Below, piece after piece: positions 56,768-64,000 of a stretch of DNA of 64,000 bases. Each line of letters starts with the position of its first letter. The first letter of the stretch is position 1. The DNA is taken from positions 25,828 to 89,827 of the forward strand of contig JAPLDT010000053.1 in NCBI GenBank assembly GCA_026391315.1. The letters are read 5' to 3'. Both the position numbers and the translations under genes were made by a program. This stretch comes from Bacteroidia bacterium (GTDB lineage: Bacteria > Bacteroidota > Bacteroidia > Bacteroidales > Prolixibacteraceae). The notes beneath the pieces were generated by a model, which made no database searches, was not told the origin of the DNA, and worked only from the letters and a program-made list of their open reading frames with translations.

Positions 56768-59700
56768 TCATTTTGATGATGGCTTTCTGTGTGCAGGGGC
56801 AAACTTCACCTCACGGGAAAGCTTTTCACGTCGATTGTGCCCAGTGTCATACTTCTAATAGTTGGAAAGTTAATACCAAGGACATAAAATTTAACCACGA
56901 CAATACAGATTTTAAGCTGGTTGGACAGCACACTGTGATCAATTGCAGGGATTGTCACCTGACGCTCACTTTTAAAGATGGAAGAAGGAATTGTATTGAT
57001 TGTCATATTGATGTGCACAATCAGTCCCTTGGAAAAGATTGTGAAAAGTGCCACACCCCGAAAACCTGGATTATCAGTGATATTACATCTATACATCAGA
57101 AAACCAGGTTTCCTCTCCTTGGGGCCCACAAATCGGTTAATTGCACTGAATGTCATAAATCAGCCTCTAATTTTCAGTATGAACCACTAGGAATTGAGTG
57201 TGTCAATTGTCACCTCAGCGATTTTCAGAAAACGACCACTCCAAACCATGTAACAAGTAAGTATTCAACAGACTGTCTGGAATGCCACAATCAAAATTCA
57301 AGCAGTTGGCACACAGGATTAATCAACCACGATTTTTTCCCGTTAACCGGCGGACATAACGTTGGATGCGGGCTTTGTCATACGACAACCCCCTTCACGA
57401 AATTATCGACTGAATGTAATACCTGTCATAACAAACATTTTACTGCTGCGCAAACCCCTAAGCATGTTGAAGCCGGAATTCCGGTTAAATGTGAAACTTG
57501 CCACAACATTTCTGCATGGAAACCATCAACGTTCAATCATATCTCAACGGGTTTTGAATTAAAAGGAGCTCACAAGAATGTAGTACAATGTTCTGATTGT
57601 CATAAAGGTAATCTGACATCAGCAAAACAGGAGTGTTTAAGTTGTCATCAGGTTCAGTACGACAATGCACTAAATCATAAAAAAGTAAATTATCCGGTTG
57701 ATTGTATTAAATGTCATACGCAAAACAACTGGGTGGAGAATATTTTTAGCCATTCAACGACCAATTATCCATTAACAGGAGCTCACTTAAAAGCCAATTG
57801 TGCCGATTGCCATTTGACAACCCTTGCAGGAACAACAACCGTTTGCAGCAATTGTCACCTGGCAGCTTACACCGGCTCGCAAATACCGGCGCACGTAACT
57901 GCCGGCATTCCAAAGGATTGTTCCACTTGTCATACTACAGCCGCATGGAAACCTTCCAGTTTCAATCATACCACAACAGGATATGAACTAAAAGGGGCTC
58001 ACAAAACTCTGGTGCAATGTTCGCTGTGCCACTTAGGAAATGTTACCTCAGCACCTACAACATGTGTTGGCTGCCACCAGGCAAAATATGATGCTGCCCC
58101 TAACCACAAAGCTCAGGGCTATCCGGTGGATTGTTCGTCTTGCCATACCCAGAATAACTGGCTGGAGAATGGTTTTAACCACGCAGCGACAAGTTTCCCC
58201 TTGACTGGCGCACACACCACTGTTTTGTGCTCGAAATGTCATGCAGTTGGATTTAAAGGAACACCCAATGTATGTAGTAGTTGCCACTTGCCGGTCTATA
58301 CGAGTTCTCAGCTTCCTGGACATGTGGCCGCAGGAATACCAAAGGAATGTGCCACCTGCCATACAACGGCTTCGTGGAAACCATCAGCTTTCAACCATAC
58401 CACTACCGGGTATGAATTAAAGGGCAGTCATAAGTTGATTGTTCAGTGTTCTTCATGCCACAAGGGCAATGTCACTACGGCCCCGCAAGTTTGTATTGGT
58501 TGCCATCAGGCACAGTATGATGTTGCCCCGGGACACAAACAAAGCGGATTCTCGACTGATTGTGCAAAATGTCATTCCCAGGATAATTGGCTATCATCCA
58601 GCTTTGATCATAGTACAACCAATTTCCCGTTAACCGGATCACATACCAAGGTGCTTTGTTCTGTCTGCCATGTGAACGGATACATTGGAACACCAACTGC
58701 TTGCAGTAGTTGCCATTTACCGGTTTATACCAGTTCTCAGCTGCCAGCACACGTTGCTGCAGGAATACCCAAGGAGTGTGCCCAGTGTCATACACCCGCG
58801 TCCTGGAAACCCTCCCTGTTCAACCATACTACCACCGGTTATGAATTAAAAGGTGCGCACAAAAATATTGTTCAGTGTTCGCAATGTCACAAAGGGAACC
58901 TTACATCCGCCCCATTGACTTGTATTGGGTGCCATCAGTCCAACTATGATACGGCCCTCAATCATAAATCCCAGGGATATCCTACTGATTGTACCATTTG
59001 TCACACTCAGAATAACTGGCTTGAGAATAGTTTCAATCACGCAGCAACAGCTTTCCCATTGACTGGTGCTCACACCACAGTATTGTGTTCAAAATGTCAT
59101 ACCGTAGGTTTTAAAGGGACTTCCACTGTTTGCAGCAGTTGCCATCTGCCGGTCTATTCCAGTTCTCAGTTGCCTGGCCACGTAGCAGCAGGTATTCCTA
59201 CCGATTGCTCAACCTGTCACAATACTACCGCATGGAAACCTTCTTTATTTAACCATACCACTACCGGTTATGAGTTGAAAGGGGCACACAAAAATATCGT
59301 TCAATGTTCAGATTGCCATAAGGGGAATGTCACAACCGCTCCACAGACTTGCGTCGGATGTCATCAGAGCAATTATGATGCTGCTTTGAATCACAAGGCT
59401 CAGGGGTATCCGACAGATTGTACGATATGCCACACACAGAACAACTGGCTGGAAAATATTTTCAACCATGCTACAACTGCCTTCCCATTGACCGGAGCCC
59501 ATACAACTGTTGTCTGTGCAAAATGCCATACCACAGGATTCAAGGGAACCTCCACGCTCTGTTTCACTTGTCATGCAGCCAAATACAATGCCTCGACAAA
59601 TCCGAACCATCTTGGGGCGAAATTTCCCACCAATTGTGAAATTTGTCATTCAACCACAGCATGGACTCCTTCTACCTATAATCATGATGCCCAGTATTTC

Positions 59701-59904
59701 CCGATTAACAGTGGCAAACACAGGGGAGTTTGGACGTTATGTAGCGAATGCCACAATGTTTCGACCAATTATGCCGCTTTTACCTGCATTTTGTGTCATA
59801 CACACAGTAACAAAGCATCGGTAGATAGTGAACATAAGGGTGTAACGAATTATACCTACACAGCTACATCGTGCTACGTTTGTCATCCAAGGGGAACCAA
59901 TTAG
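56743..59904 (+). CDS. 43-heme c-type cytochrome with five six-heme modules
   Basis: 1053 aa with signal peptide (LSLTIVILMMAFCVQG). I count 43 CXXCH motifs: 9 in the N-terminal ~235 residues, 30 in five tandem modules and 4 near the C-terminus. Each module is 143 residues and starts HVxAGIPxxCxTCH, with WKPSxFNHTTTGYELKG, NVTTAPxxCxGCH, CxICHTQNNWLEN and FPLTGAHTTVLCSKCH following in order. With one heme per ~24 residues this could be a long heme wire. Its start overlaps the 20-heme gene by 25 nt. The following gene encodes an outer-membrane barrel. Extracellular or outer-membrane location is inferred; there is no lipobox or T9SS domain. Confidence 0.9.
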   Translation: MRNLSLTIVILMMAFCVQGQTSPHGKAFHVDCAQCHTSNSWKVNTKDIKFNHDNTDFKLVGQHTVINCRDCHLTLTFKDGRRNCIDCHIDVHNQSLGKDCEKCHTPKTWIISDITSIHQKTRFPLLGAHKSVNCTECHKSASNFQYEPLGIECVNCHLSDFQKTTTPNHVTSKYSTDCLECHNQNSSSWHTGLINHDFFPLTGGHNVGCGLCHTTTPFTKLSTECNTCHNKHFTAAQTPKHVEAGIPVKCETCHNISAWKPSTFNHISTGFELKGAHKNVVQCSDCHKGNLTSAKQECLSCHQVQYDNALNHKKVNYPVDCIKCHTQNNWVENIFSHSTTNYPLTGAHLKANCADCHLTTLAGTTTVCSNCHLAAYTGSQIPAHVTAGIPKDCSTCHTTAAWKPSSFNHTTTGYELKGAHKTLVQCSLCHLGNVTSAPTTCVGCHQAKYDAAPNHKAQGYPVDCSSCHTQNNWLENGFNHAATSFPLTGAHTTVLCSKCHAVGFKGTPNVCSSCHLPVYTSSQLPGHVAAGIPKECATCHTTASWKPSAFNHTTTGYELKGSHKLIVQCSSCHKGNVTTAPQVCIGCHQAQYDVAPGHKQSGFSTDCAKCHSQDNWLSSSFDHSTTNFPLTGSHTKVLCSVCHVNGYIGTPTACSSCHLPVYTSSQLPAHVAAGIPKECAQCHTPASWKPSLFNHTTTGYELKGAHKNIVQCSQCHKGNLTSAPLTCIGCHQSNYDTALNHKSQGYPTDCTICHTQNNWLENSFNHAATAFPLTGAHTTVLCSKCHTVGFKGTSTVCSSCHLPVYSSSQLPGHVAAGIPTDCSTCHNTTAWKPSLFNHTTTGYELKGAHKNIVQCSDCHKGNVTTAPQTCVGCHQSNYDAALNHKAQGYPTDCTICHTQNNWLENIFNHATTAFPLTGAHTTVVCAKCHTTGFKGTSTLCFTCHAAKYNASTNPNHLGAKFPTNCEICHSTTAWTPSTYNHDAQYFPINSGKHRGVWTLCSECHNVSTNYAAFTCILCHTHSNKASVDSEHKGVTNYTYTATSCYVCHPRGTN
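57463..59607 (+). repeat. Five tandem 429-bp repeats inside the 43-heme gene
   Basis: The codon for the His of HVxAGIP occurs at 57463, 57892, 58321, 58750 and 59179, and an equivalent His at 59608: exactly 429 bp apart each time. Modules 2-5 also share long stretches of DNA identity (e.g. accactaccggttatgaatt variants), so they arose by recent duplication or gene conversion. Confidence 0.92.
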
Positions 59905-59983
59905 TATTTGTTGGATGAAAAGGAAAAGAATAAATTGATATACTGGTGGTCAGCAGAAATTTTTTAACATATTAAATTGATTG

Positions 59984-61588
59984 ATGAGAATTTTTATTAT
60001 TGTACTGGGAATGTTTCTGTTTATTCAGGTTATCTCAGCTCAAAACAAAAAAAACGAGATAGAGGGAGCTGTAACATTCATGACAGCTCAAAATATATAT
60101 GTTAAATTTCTGTCCGCCAAAGGGATCAGTACCGGTGATAAAATATTTATCCGAAAAAATGATCTTTTGGTTGAAGTATTGTCTGTTGAAAATGCTTCAT
60201 CGGTTTCCTGTGTTGGGAAGCCGGTTGGTTCAGAAAAATTAAAAGTCGGAGATAAAGTGATCGCTTTGGTTACTAAGGAAGATGCTGTAGCTGTACAAGA
60301 AATACAAAAGGAACAAGTTAACCAGGCGGTTGCTGATACTTCAAAATCCCTGAATCTAAAAGCAGGACCAACGCCTCTATTTAGGAAAGAACGAATAGAT
60401 GGTCGGGTGCAAATTTCCTCTTACACAAATCTTTCCAATTTGCAGCCAGCGAACAACCGACTTCGGTATATCTTTTCGATGAATGCCTCCAATATCTCTA
60501 ATTCGCGTTTCTCACTGGATACTTACATCTCTTTTGCGCATAAGCTAAATGACTGGACACCAGTTAAGGACAATATCTTTAATGCGCTGAAAATCTACGA
60601 CTTGAATCTGAAATATGAAGCAGATAGTAAAACAACGATTTGGCTGGGCCGGAAAATAAATCCCAAGATCTCCAGTCTTGGAGCCATTGATGGGGTACAG
60701 TTTGAGATGAATTCCGGCCAATTCTTCTGGGGTGGCGTAGTTGGTTTTCGACCGGATTATGTCGATTACAGTTTTAACGGGAAGCTATTGGAATATGGTG
60801 CGTTTATTGGCCATACGATAAAGAATGACAATGGTGTCATGCAGACCTCCCTGGCCGGATTTAATCAAACAAACTCCGGAAATACCGACCGCCGGTTTGT
60901 CTATTTTCAGCATGACAACTCTCTTTTTAATAACCTGAACCTGTTTGTCTCTTCGGAAGTTGACCTCTATAAAATGGTTAACGGAATTCCTTCAAATGGA
61001 CTGTCGCTGACAAGTTTATACCTGATGCTGAACTACAGGATATCCAAAAGATTATCTGTTTCAACTTCTTACGACAACCGTAAGAATATTATTTATTACG
61101 AGACCTTTAAGAACTATATTGACGTAATGCTTGCGGATGCCACACGTCAGGGTGTGCAAGCCAGGATCAATTACAGACCCGTTAACTATATGAGTGTGGG
61201 TGTATCTGCTAGTTACTGGGATAGGGCAGGGGATAGCAAGCCAACCAAAAATTTTAATGTAATATTTAACTATTCCCAATTAACTTCCTTGAAAATTTCG
61301 ACTACTTTAACTGCCAATATTTTAAAAACCAGTTATGTCGATGGAGTCGTTTATGGTGTCAGATTTGACAAGGACTTTCTGAATGGCAAGATGAACTGGG
61401 GAGTGAACTATAGGTTTGTCGATTATAACTATCTCATTTCTTCTTCGAAACTCATTGAACACATCGGTGGAATTGATTTATCTTATCAATTTACCCGCAA
61501 ATTCTCGATGTCTTTCAATTACGAAGGAACCTTCGAAAAACAGAATAAATATCACCAGATCTATTGCAGTCTGATCAAGCGCTTCTAG
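59984..61588 (+). CDS. Outer-membrane beta-barrel protein of the cytochrome cluster
   Basis: 534 aa. Signal peptide (FIIVLGMFLFIQVISAQ), then a ~85-residue SH3-like domain (NIYVKFLSAKGISTGDKIFI, KLKVGDKVIALV), a linker, then ~380 residues in alternating amphipathic strands (LSNLQPANNRLRYIFSMNAS, WLGRKINPKISSLGAIDG, LSVSTSYDN) ending in the C-terminal Phe typical of barrels (SLIKRF). It has no heme motif. In the context of two large multiheme cytochromes it fits the porin partner of a porin-cytochrome conduit. I use the ATG at 59984; the track's TTG at 59981 adds one residue. Start is 79 nt after the 43-heme stop. Confidence 0.75.
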   Translation: MRIFIIVLGMFLFIQVISAQNKKNEIEGAVTFMTAQNIYVKFLSAKGISTGDKIFIRKNDLLVEVLSVENASSVSCVGKPVGSEKLKVGDKVIALVTKEDAVAVQEIQKEQVNQAVADTSKSLNLKAGPTPLFRKERIDGRVQISSYTNLSNLQPANNRLRYIFSMNASNISNSRFSLDTYISFAHKLNDWTPVKDNIFNALKIYDLNLKYEADSKTTIWLGRKINPKISSLGAIDGVQFEMNSGQFFWGGVVGFRPDYVDYSFNGKLLEYGAFIGHTIKNDNGVMQTSLAGFNQTNSGNTDRRFVYFQHDNSLFNNLNLFVSSEVDLYKMVNGIPSNGLSLTSLYLMLNYRISKRLSVSTSYDNRKNIIYYETFKNYIDVMLADATRQGVQARINYRPVNYMSVGVSASYWDRAGDSKPTKNFNVIFNYSQLTSLKISTTLTANILKTSYVDGVVYGVRFDKDFLNGKMNWGVNYRFVDYNYLISSSKLIEHIGGIDLSYQFTRKFSMSFNYEGTFEKQNKYHQIYCSLIKRF

Positions 61589-61671
61589 CTCTCGAGGTGC
61601 AAATAATAAGCTTAATGCACAGTTTGTATTATTTCGAGAACTGATTAGTAACGATTATTTCGTACATACAG

Positions 61672-61721
61672 CTACTTTTTTAGCCGGTCTAGCAATTCAT
61701 TAACATTTGGCTCCCTAATTA
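61672..61721 (-). pseudogene. C-terminal fragment of IS-disrupted antitoxin-like gene
   Basis: Read on the minus strand from the IS edge, the frame of the N-terminal fragment (63381-63534) continues here as REPNVNELLDRLKK and a TAG stop at 61672. One copy of the TAATTA duplication is included. The original protein would be about 65 aa. Confidence 0.75.
61716..61721. repeat. Target-site duplication TAATTA, left copy
   Basis: TAATTA directly abuts the IS left end; the identical hexamer at 63381-63386 abuts the right end. Removing the IS and one copy restores an open frame across the site. Confidence 0.8.
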
Positions 61722-63380
61722 GGGCCTGCTGAAAAAGTGTTTACTATTTGATTTCATGTCAATTATAACGATATTTGAGAGAATAAGTGCAAGGAATTAT
61801 GGAAAAAGTAAAAAGAAAGCATGCACCGACTCCAGCATACATGAGTCCGAATCAACTTACTTTGGATGCATTTAAGAGTCCATTCGAGCGTGAACTTAAC
61901 CCCAGTAACAGATGGGTAGTTCTTGCCGGACTGATTCCATGGGACGAGATTAGCTCATTATATCTCAAAAATGTACCAGCGAGTAATACGGGGCGTCCTG
62001 CTTTAAATCCTAGAATTGTTATAGGTTCTCTGATCATTAAACACATGTGTAATCTTGACGATCGTGAGGCAGTTGATCAGATAGCTGAAAACATTTATAT
62101 GCAGTACTTTCTGGGCTATACGAGCTTTATCAAGGAACCACCGTTTGATGCCTCTCTGTTTGTTGATTTCCGGAAGAAACTTGGAATGGATAGCCTGAAT
62201 GCCATCAACGAAAAGATAGCTGAACTAAAGGCTGATTTTCTTTTTCAGAACGACAATAGAAAACCTGAGAAAGATGATCATGATTCATCTGGTGCTGACA
62301 ATCATTCTGATTCCTCTCAGGTTGAAAATAAAGGCAGAATCATCTTTGATGCCACAGCCTGTCCTCAGGATATTGCTTATCCAACGGATCTGGACCTGCT
62401 TTCAGATGCAAGAGAGAAATCAGAGCAATTGATTGATCAGCTCTACAACCCCGTATTGCATAAGAAAAAGCCCAGGACTTATCGTAAAATTGCCCGTCAC
62501 CGTTACCTGAAAACAGCTCAGAAAAAGAATAAAACTCACAAAGAAATACGCAAAGCGACAGGTAGCCAGTTAGGATTTTTAAAACGTAATCTTAACTCAA
62601 TCAATAGGTTATTAGACTCATATAAAACGATCCCTCTCAAGCACAAAAACCACAAATACCTTTTGGTGATAAACACGTTGTATGCTCAACAGAAAGAGAT
62701 GTATAGCAATGGAGTTCATCGCATTGATGATAGGATTGTCAGTATCCACCAACCTCATGTTCGACCAATCGTTCGCGGGAAAAGCCAGGCAAAAGTCGAG
62801 TTTGGGGCAAAGATCCACCTTTCACTCATTGATGGAATATCATTTCTCGATCAGCTGAGCTGGGATGCCTTTAATGAAGGAAGCCACATGATGGAGTACA
62901 TTGAGAAATACCGGAATCGTTTTGGCTTTTATCCCAAGGAGGTTCTGGCAGATCAGATCTACTGCAACCGAATTAACCGTGCTGCCCTGAAAGAGAAAGG
63001 AATCAAGCTGCTGGCCAAGCCACTGGGAAGGCCATCGGCTGTGCAAAAACACGTAAGTCCGGGAGAACGTAATCCAATCGAAGGAAAGTTTGGACAAGCC
63101 AAAACAGCCTACGGGTTAAACCGTGTAAAGGCCAGACTTAGAGAAACCAGCGAATCGTGGATTGCCTGCATCATCCTGGTGCTTAACCTGGTCAAATTGG
63201 CCGGGGTGGCACTCCCATATCTTATTGTCAACTTGCTTTCCAATTTAACAGCACAGGTGATAAAAATATGTCGATCATATTCTTACCAAGATTTTCAGAT
63301 AGATTTAAAAATTATTATACAAATGCTCTACTCTAAACAAGTTGAGCTAAAAAATCTGGCCTGAGTTTAACAGCAGACCC
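61722..63380 (+). mobile_element. Insertion sequence, IS5/IS1182-like, 1659 bp
   Basis: The terminal inverted repeats are GGGCCTGCTG on the left and CAGCAGACCC on the right (one mismatch over 10 bp), with TAATTA direct repeats outside. The single internal ORF encodes a DDE transposase of 521 aa and takes up almost all of the element. All parts look intact, so it may still be active. It inserted into a small gene read on the opposite strand. Confidence 0.85.
61799..63364 (+). CDS. IS5/IS1182-type DDE transposase
   Basis: 521 aa from the ATG at 61799 (the track's GTG at 61787 adds four residues). The N-terminal domain (PPFDASLFVDFRKKLG, IIKHMCNLDDREAV) is the DUF772-type DNA-binding part. The catalytic acids are probably in IIFDATACPQD, VLADQIYCN and NPIEGKFGQAKTAYG, matching DDE spacing. 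The C-terminal helix WIACIILVLNLVKLAG is typical of this group. It is complete without frameshift, so the element is probably functional or recently so. Confidence 0.9.
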   Translation: MEKVKRKHAPTPAYMSPNQLTLDAFKSPFERELNPSNRWVVLAGLIPWDEISSLYLKNVPASNTGRPALNPRIVIGSLIIKHMCNLDDREAVDQIAENIYMQYFLGYTSFIKEPPFDASLFVDFRKKLGMDSLNAINEKIAELKADFLFQNDNRKPEKDDHDSSGADNHSDSSQVENKGRIIFDATACPQDIAYPTDLDLLSDAREKSEQLIDQLYNPVLHKKKPRTYRKIARHRYLKTAQKKNKTHKEIRKATGSQLGFLKRNLNSINRLLDSYKTIPLKHKNHKYLLVINTLYAQQKEMYSNGVHRIDDRIVSIHQPHVRPIVRGKSQAKVEFGAKIHLSLIDGISFLDQLSWDAFNEGSHMMEYIEKYRNRFGFYPKEVLADQIYCNRINRAALKEKGIKLLAKPLGRPSAVQKHVSPGERNPIEGKFGQAKTAYGLNRVKARLRETSESWIACIILVLNLVKLAGVALPYLIVNLLSNLTAQVIKICRSYSYQDFQIDLKIIIQMLYSKQVELKNLA

Positions 63381-63534
63381 TAATTACCTTGCCAGTCTCA
63401 GCTTCATCGATTGATTTCTGCAATATCGCATTGGGTGTTTTTTCATCGATGATTTTAGCGTAGCGTTGGGTTTTCAGGTACTCAACCATCTTTTTTGCAT
63501 CTATGGTTTTATCGTCGATTACTATTGTTGTCAT
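63381..63534 (-). pseudogene. N-terminal fragment of IS-disrupted antitoxin-like gene
   Basis: From the ATG at 63534 the minus strand reads MTTIVIDDKTIDAKKMVEYL and continues to SIDEAETGKVI at the TAATTA duplication, where the IS begins. With the downstream fragment the product is ~65 aa, of a size and style like type II antitoxins (short beta strand, then helices). No toxin gene is adjacent: only ~80 bp separate its stop from the barrel gene. The antitoxin assignment is weak. Confidence 0.65.
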
Positions 63535-63667
63535 CTCAATCCTAATTTTTTACAAATATATGAAACCTTTAGGCCAAAGCATAAATGATTAACATGCCAT
63601 TTTTTACAAACCCGCATGGCCTTGATCGTAGAGGTTGGCGGGTTTGGATTTAGAAGATAGAAAGATT

Positions 63668-63696
63668 GATCCGCTGCTGGCGGATTTTCTTTTTTA
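63668..63696 (+). terminator. Hairpin with T-tract
   Basis: atccgc and gcggat pair across a short loop followed by TTTTCTTTTTT. It lies in the 371-bp gap between the disrupted small gene and the recombinase start. An additional weak hairpin (aacccgc / gcgggtt) lies just before it. No gene is seen in this gap. Confidence 0.5.
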
Positions 63697-63905
63697 AACA
63701 AGGTGAATGACATGAAAATTACCATGATAATAATGGTAAAGAATTTATTTTATTACTTTTATTGTTGCCAACAATATGAACCTGAACCTATACAGCCCCC
63801 GTTAGTTGTTGATGTATGGTTTTATTGTACATATAAACGAGGTTGAACTAAACCTATCGGTAATTTTCTAATAGTTTTAAGATGAACATTTTAAAACTAT
63901 TTGTC

Positions 63906-64000
63906 ATGAAAAAAAAGAATCTCTTCTGGTAGAGAAGCTGATCCAAGAGATGCAGCTCCGTAATTACAGTCCACGTTCGGTACACACCTACAGTGAACTT
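63906..64000 (+). pseudogene. Start of a tyrosine recombinase/integrase-like gene, apparently frameshifted
   Basis: After an A8 tract following the ATG at 63906, the frame ESLLVEKLIQEMQLRNYSPR and SVHTYSEL runs to the window end. It looks like the N-terminal SAM-like core-binding domain of phage-type integrases. The ATG frame itself ends after 8 residues at TAG. One added A (or two removed) would join MKK to ESLLVEK. Only ~30 residues are visible, so the family call is provisional. The rest lies beyond the window. Confidence 0.55.

Noticed and set aside
57463-59607. Tandem 429-bp periodicity as a satellite or mobile repeat
   Set aside because: All units stay in one frame and code for conserved heme modules, so it is a protein-level repeat inside one gene.
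56743-61588. T9SS or lipoprotein targeting of the 43-heme cytochrome
   Set aside because: No lipobox Cys follows the signal peptide in the right context and no C-terminal sorting domain is present; outer-membrane location is inferred only from the barrel gene.
63531-63725. 64-residue minus-strand ORF
   Set aside because: It overlaps the start of the disrupted small gene and a hairpin, and its sequence has no protein-like pattern.
1-64000. Possible CRISPR arrays, rRNA and tRNA genes
   Set aside because: No evenly spaced short repeats with unique spacers, no cloverleaf-like genes and no rRNA-like blocks were recognised by eye on either strand.

Overview
The window looks like a Bacteroidota chromosome, probably from a Bacteroidia-type lineage. 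The evidence is type IX secretion (T9SS) cargo proteins with gliding-motility-type C-terminal domains, a PorP/SprF protein, PorT-like and OmpA-like outer-membrane proteins, a PPi-dependent phosphofructokinase, TAnnTTTG-like promoter boxes and a general lack of Shine-Dalgarno sequences. No rRNA, tRNA or CRISPR array was seen. I cannot name the species.

Layout. 1-3.1 kb: the end of a sugar/polyol catabolic operon (unknown protein, short-chain dehydrogenase, SorE-like zinc dehydrogenase). 3.3-6.3 kb: a receiver-domain/PEP-synthase-like ATP-grasp protein. 6.4-9.7 kb: an acyltransferase divergent from a UMF1 transporter and an alpha/beta hydrolase. 9.9-14.1 kb: an Hpt protein, then gcvT and serC-DUF1015 (glycine/serine metabolism). 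14.5-16 kb: a PorT-like barrel and a YggS protein. 16-28.8 kb: three tandem giant T9SS surface proteins, the middle one broken by an out-of-frame deletion, and a convergent PorP/SprF gene. 28.8-39.8 kb: HEAT-repeat protein, uvrA, pfp, rsmE, an OmpA-family protein, serA and transketolase. 39.9-40.1 kb: the shrunken remains of a membrane-anchored AraC regulator.

40.3-50.8 kb is redox-centred. It holds a fused EtfB-EtfA protein with its quinone oxidoreductase, then a Cys-containing Rrf2 regulator followed by a non-canonical heme-copper oxidoreductase (no helix-VI CuB histidine in subunit I, no CuA site in subunit II; I infer an NO reductase). A PepSY membrane protein and an OmpR-type two-component system follow.

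52.9-61.6 kb is the most striking region: five co-directional, tightly packed genes for a membrane cytochrome b-like protein, an Fe-S/flavin NAD(P)-type oxidoreductase, a 20-heme cytochrome, a 43-heme cytochrome and an outer-membrane barrel. The 43-heme protein contains five six-heme modules of exactly 429 bp. Read together they form a plausible cell-envelope electron conduit from cytoplasmic reductant through the periplasm to or across the outer membrane. This is an inference from gene order and motifs.

61.6-64 kb: an IS5/IS1182-like insertion sequence (10-bp terminal inverted repeats, TAATTA target duplication) has split a small antitoxin-like gene whose original reading frame can be rebuilt. 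The window ends in the start of a tyrosine-recombinase-like gene that appears frameshifted at an A8 tract.
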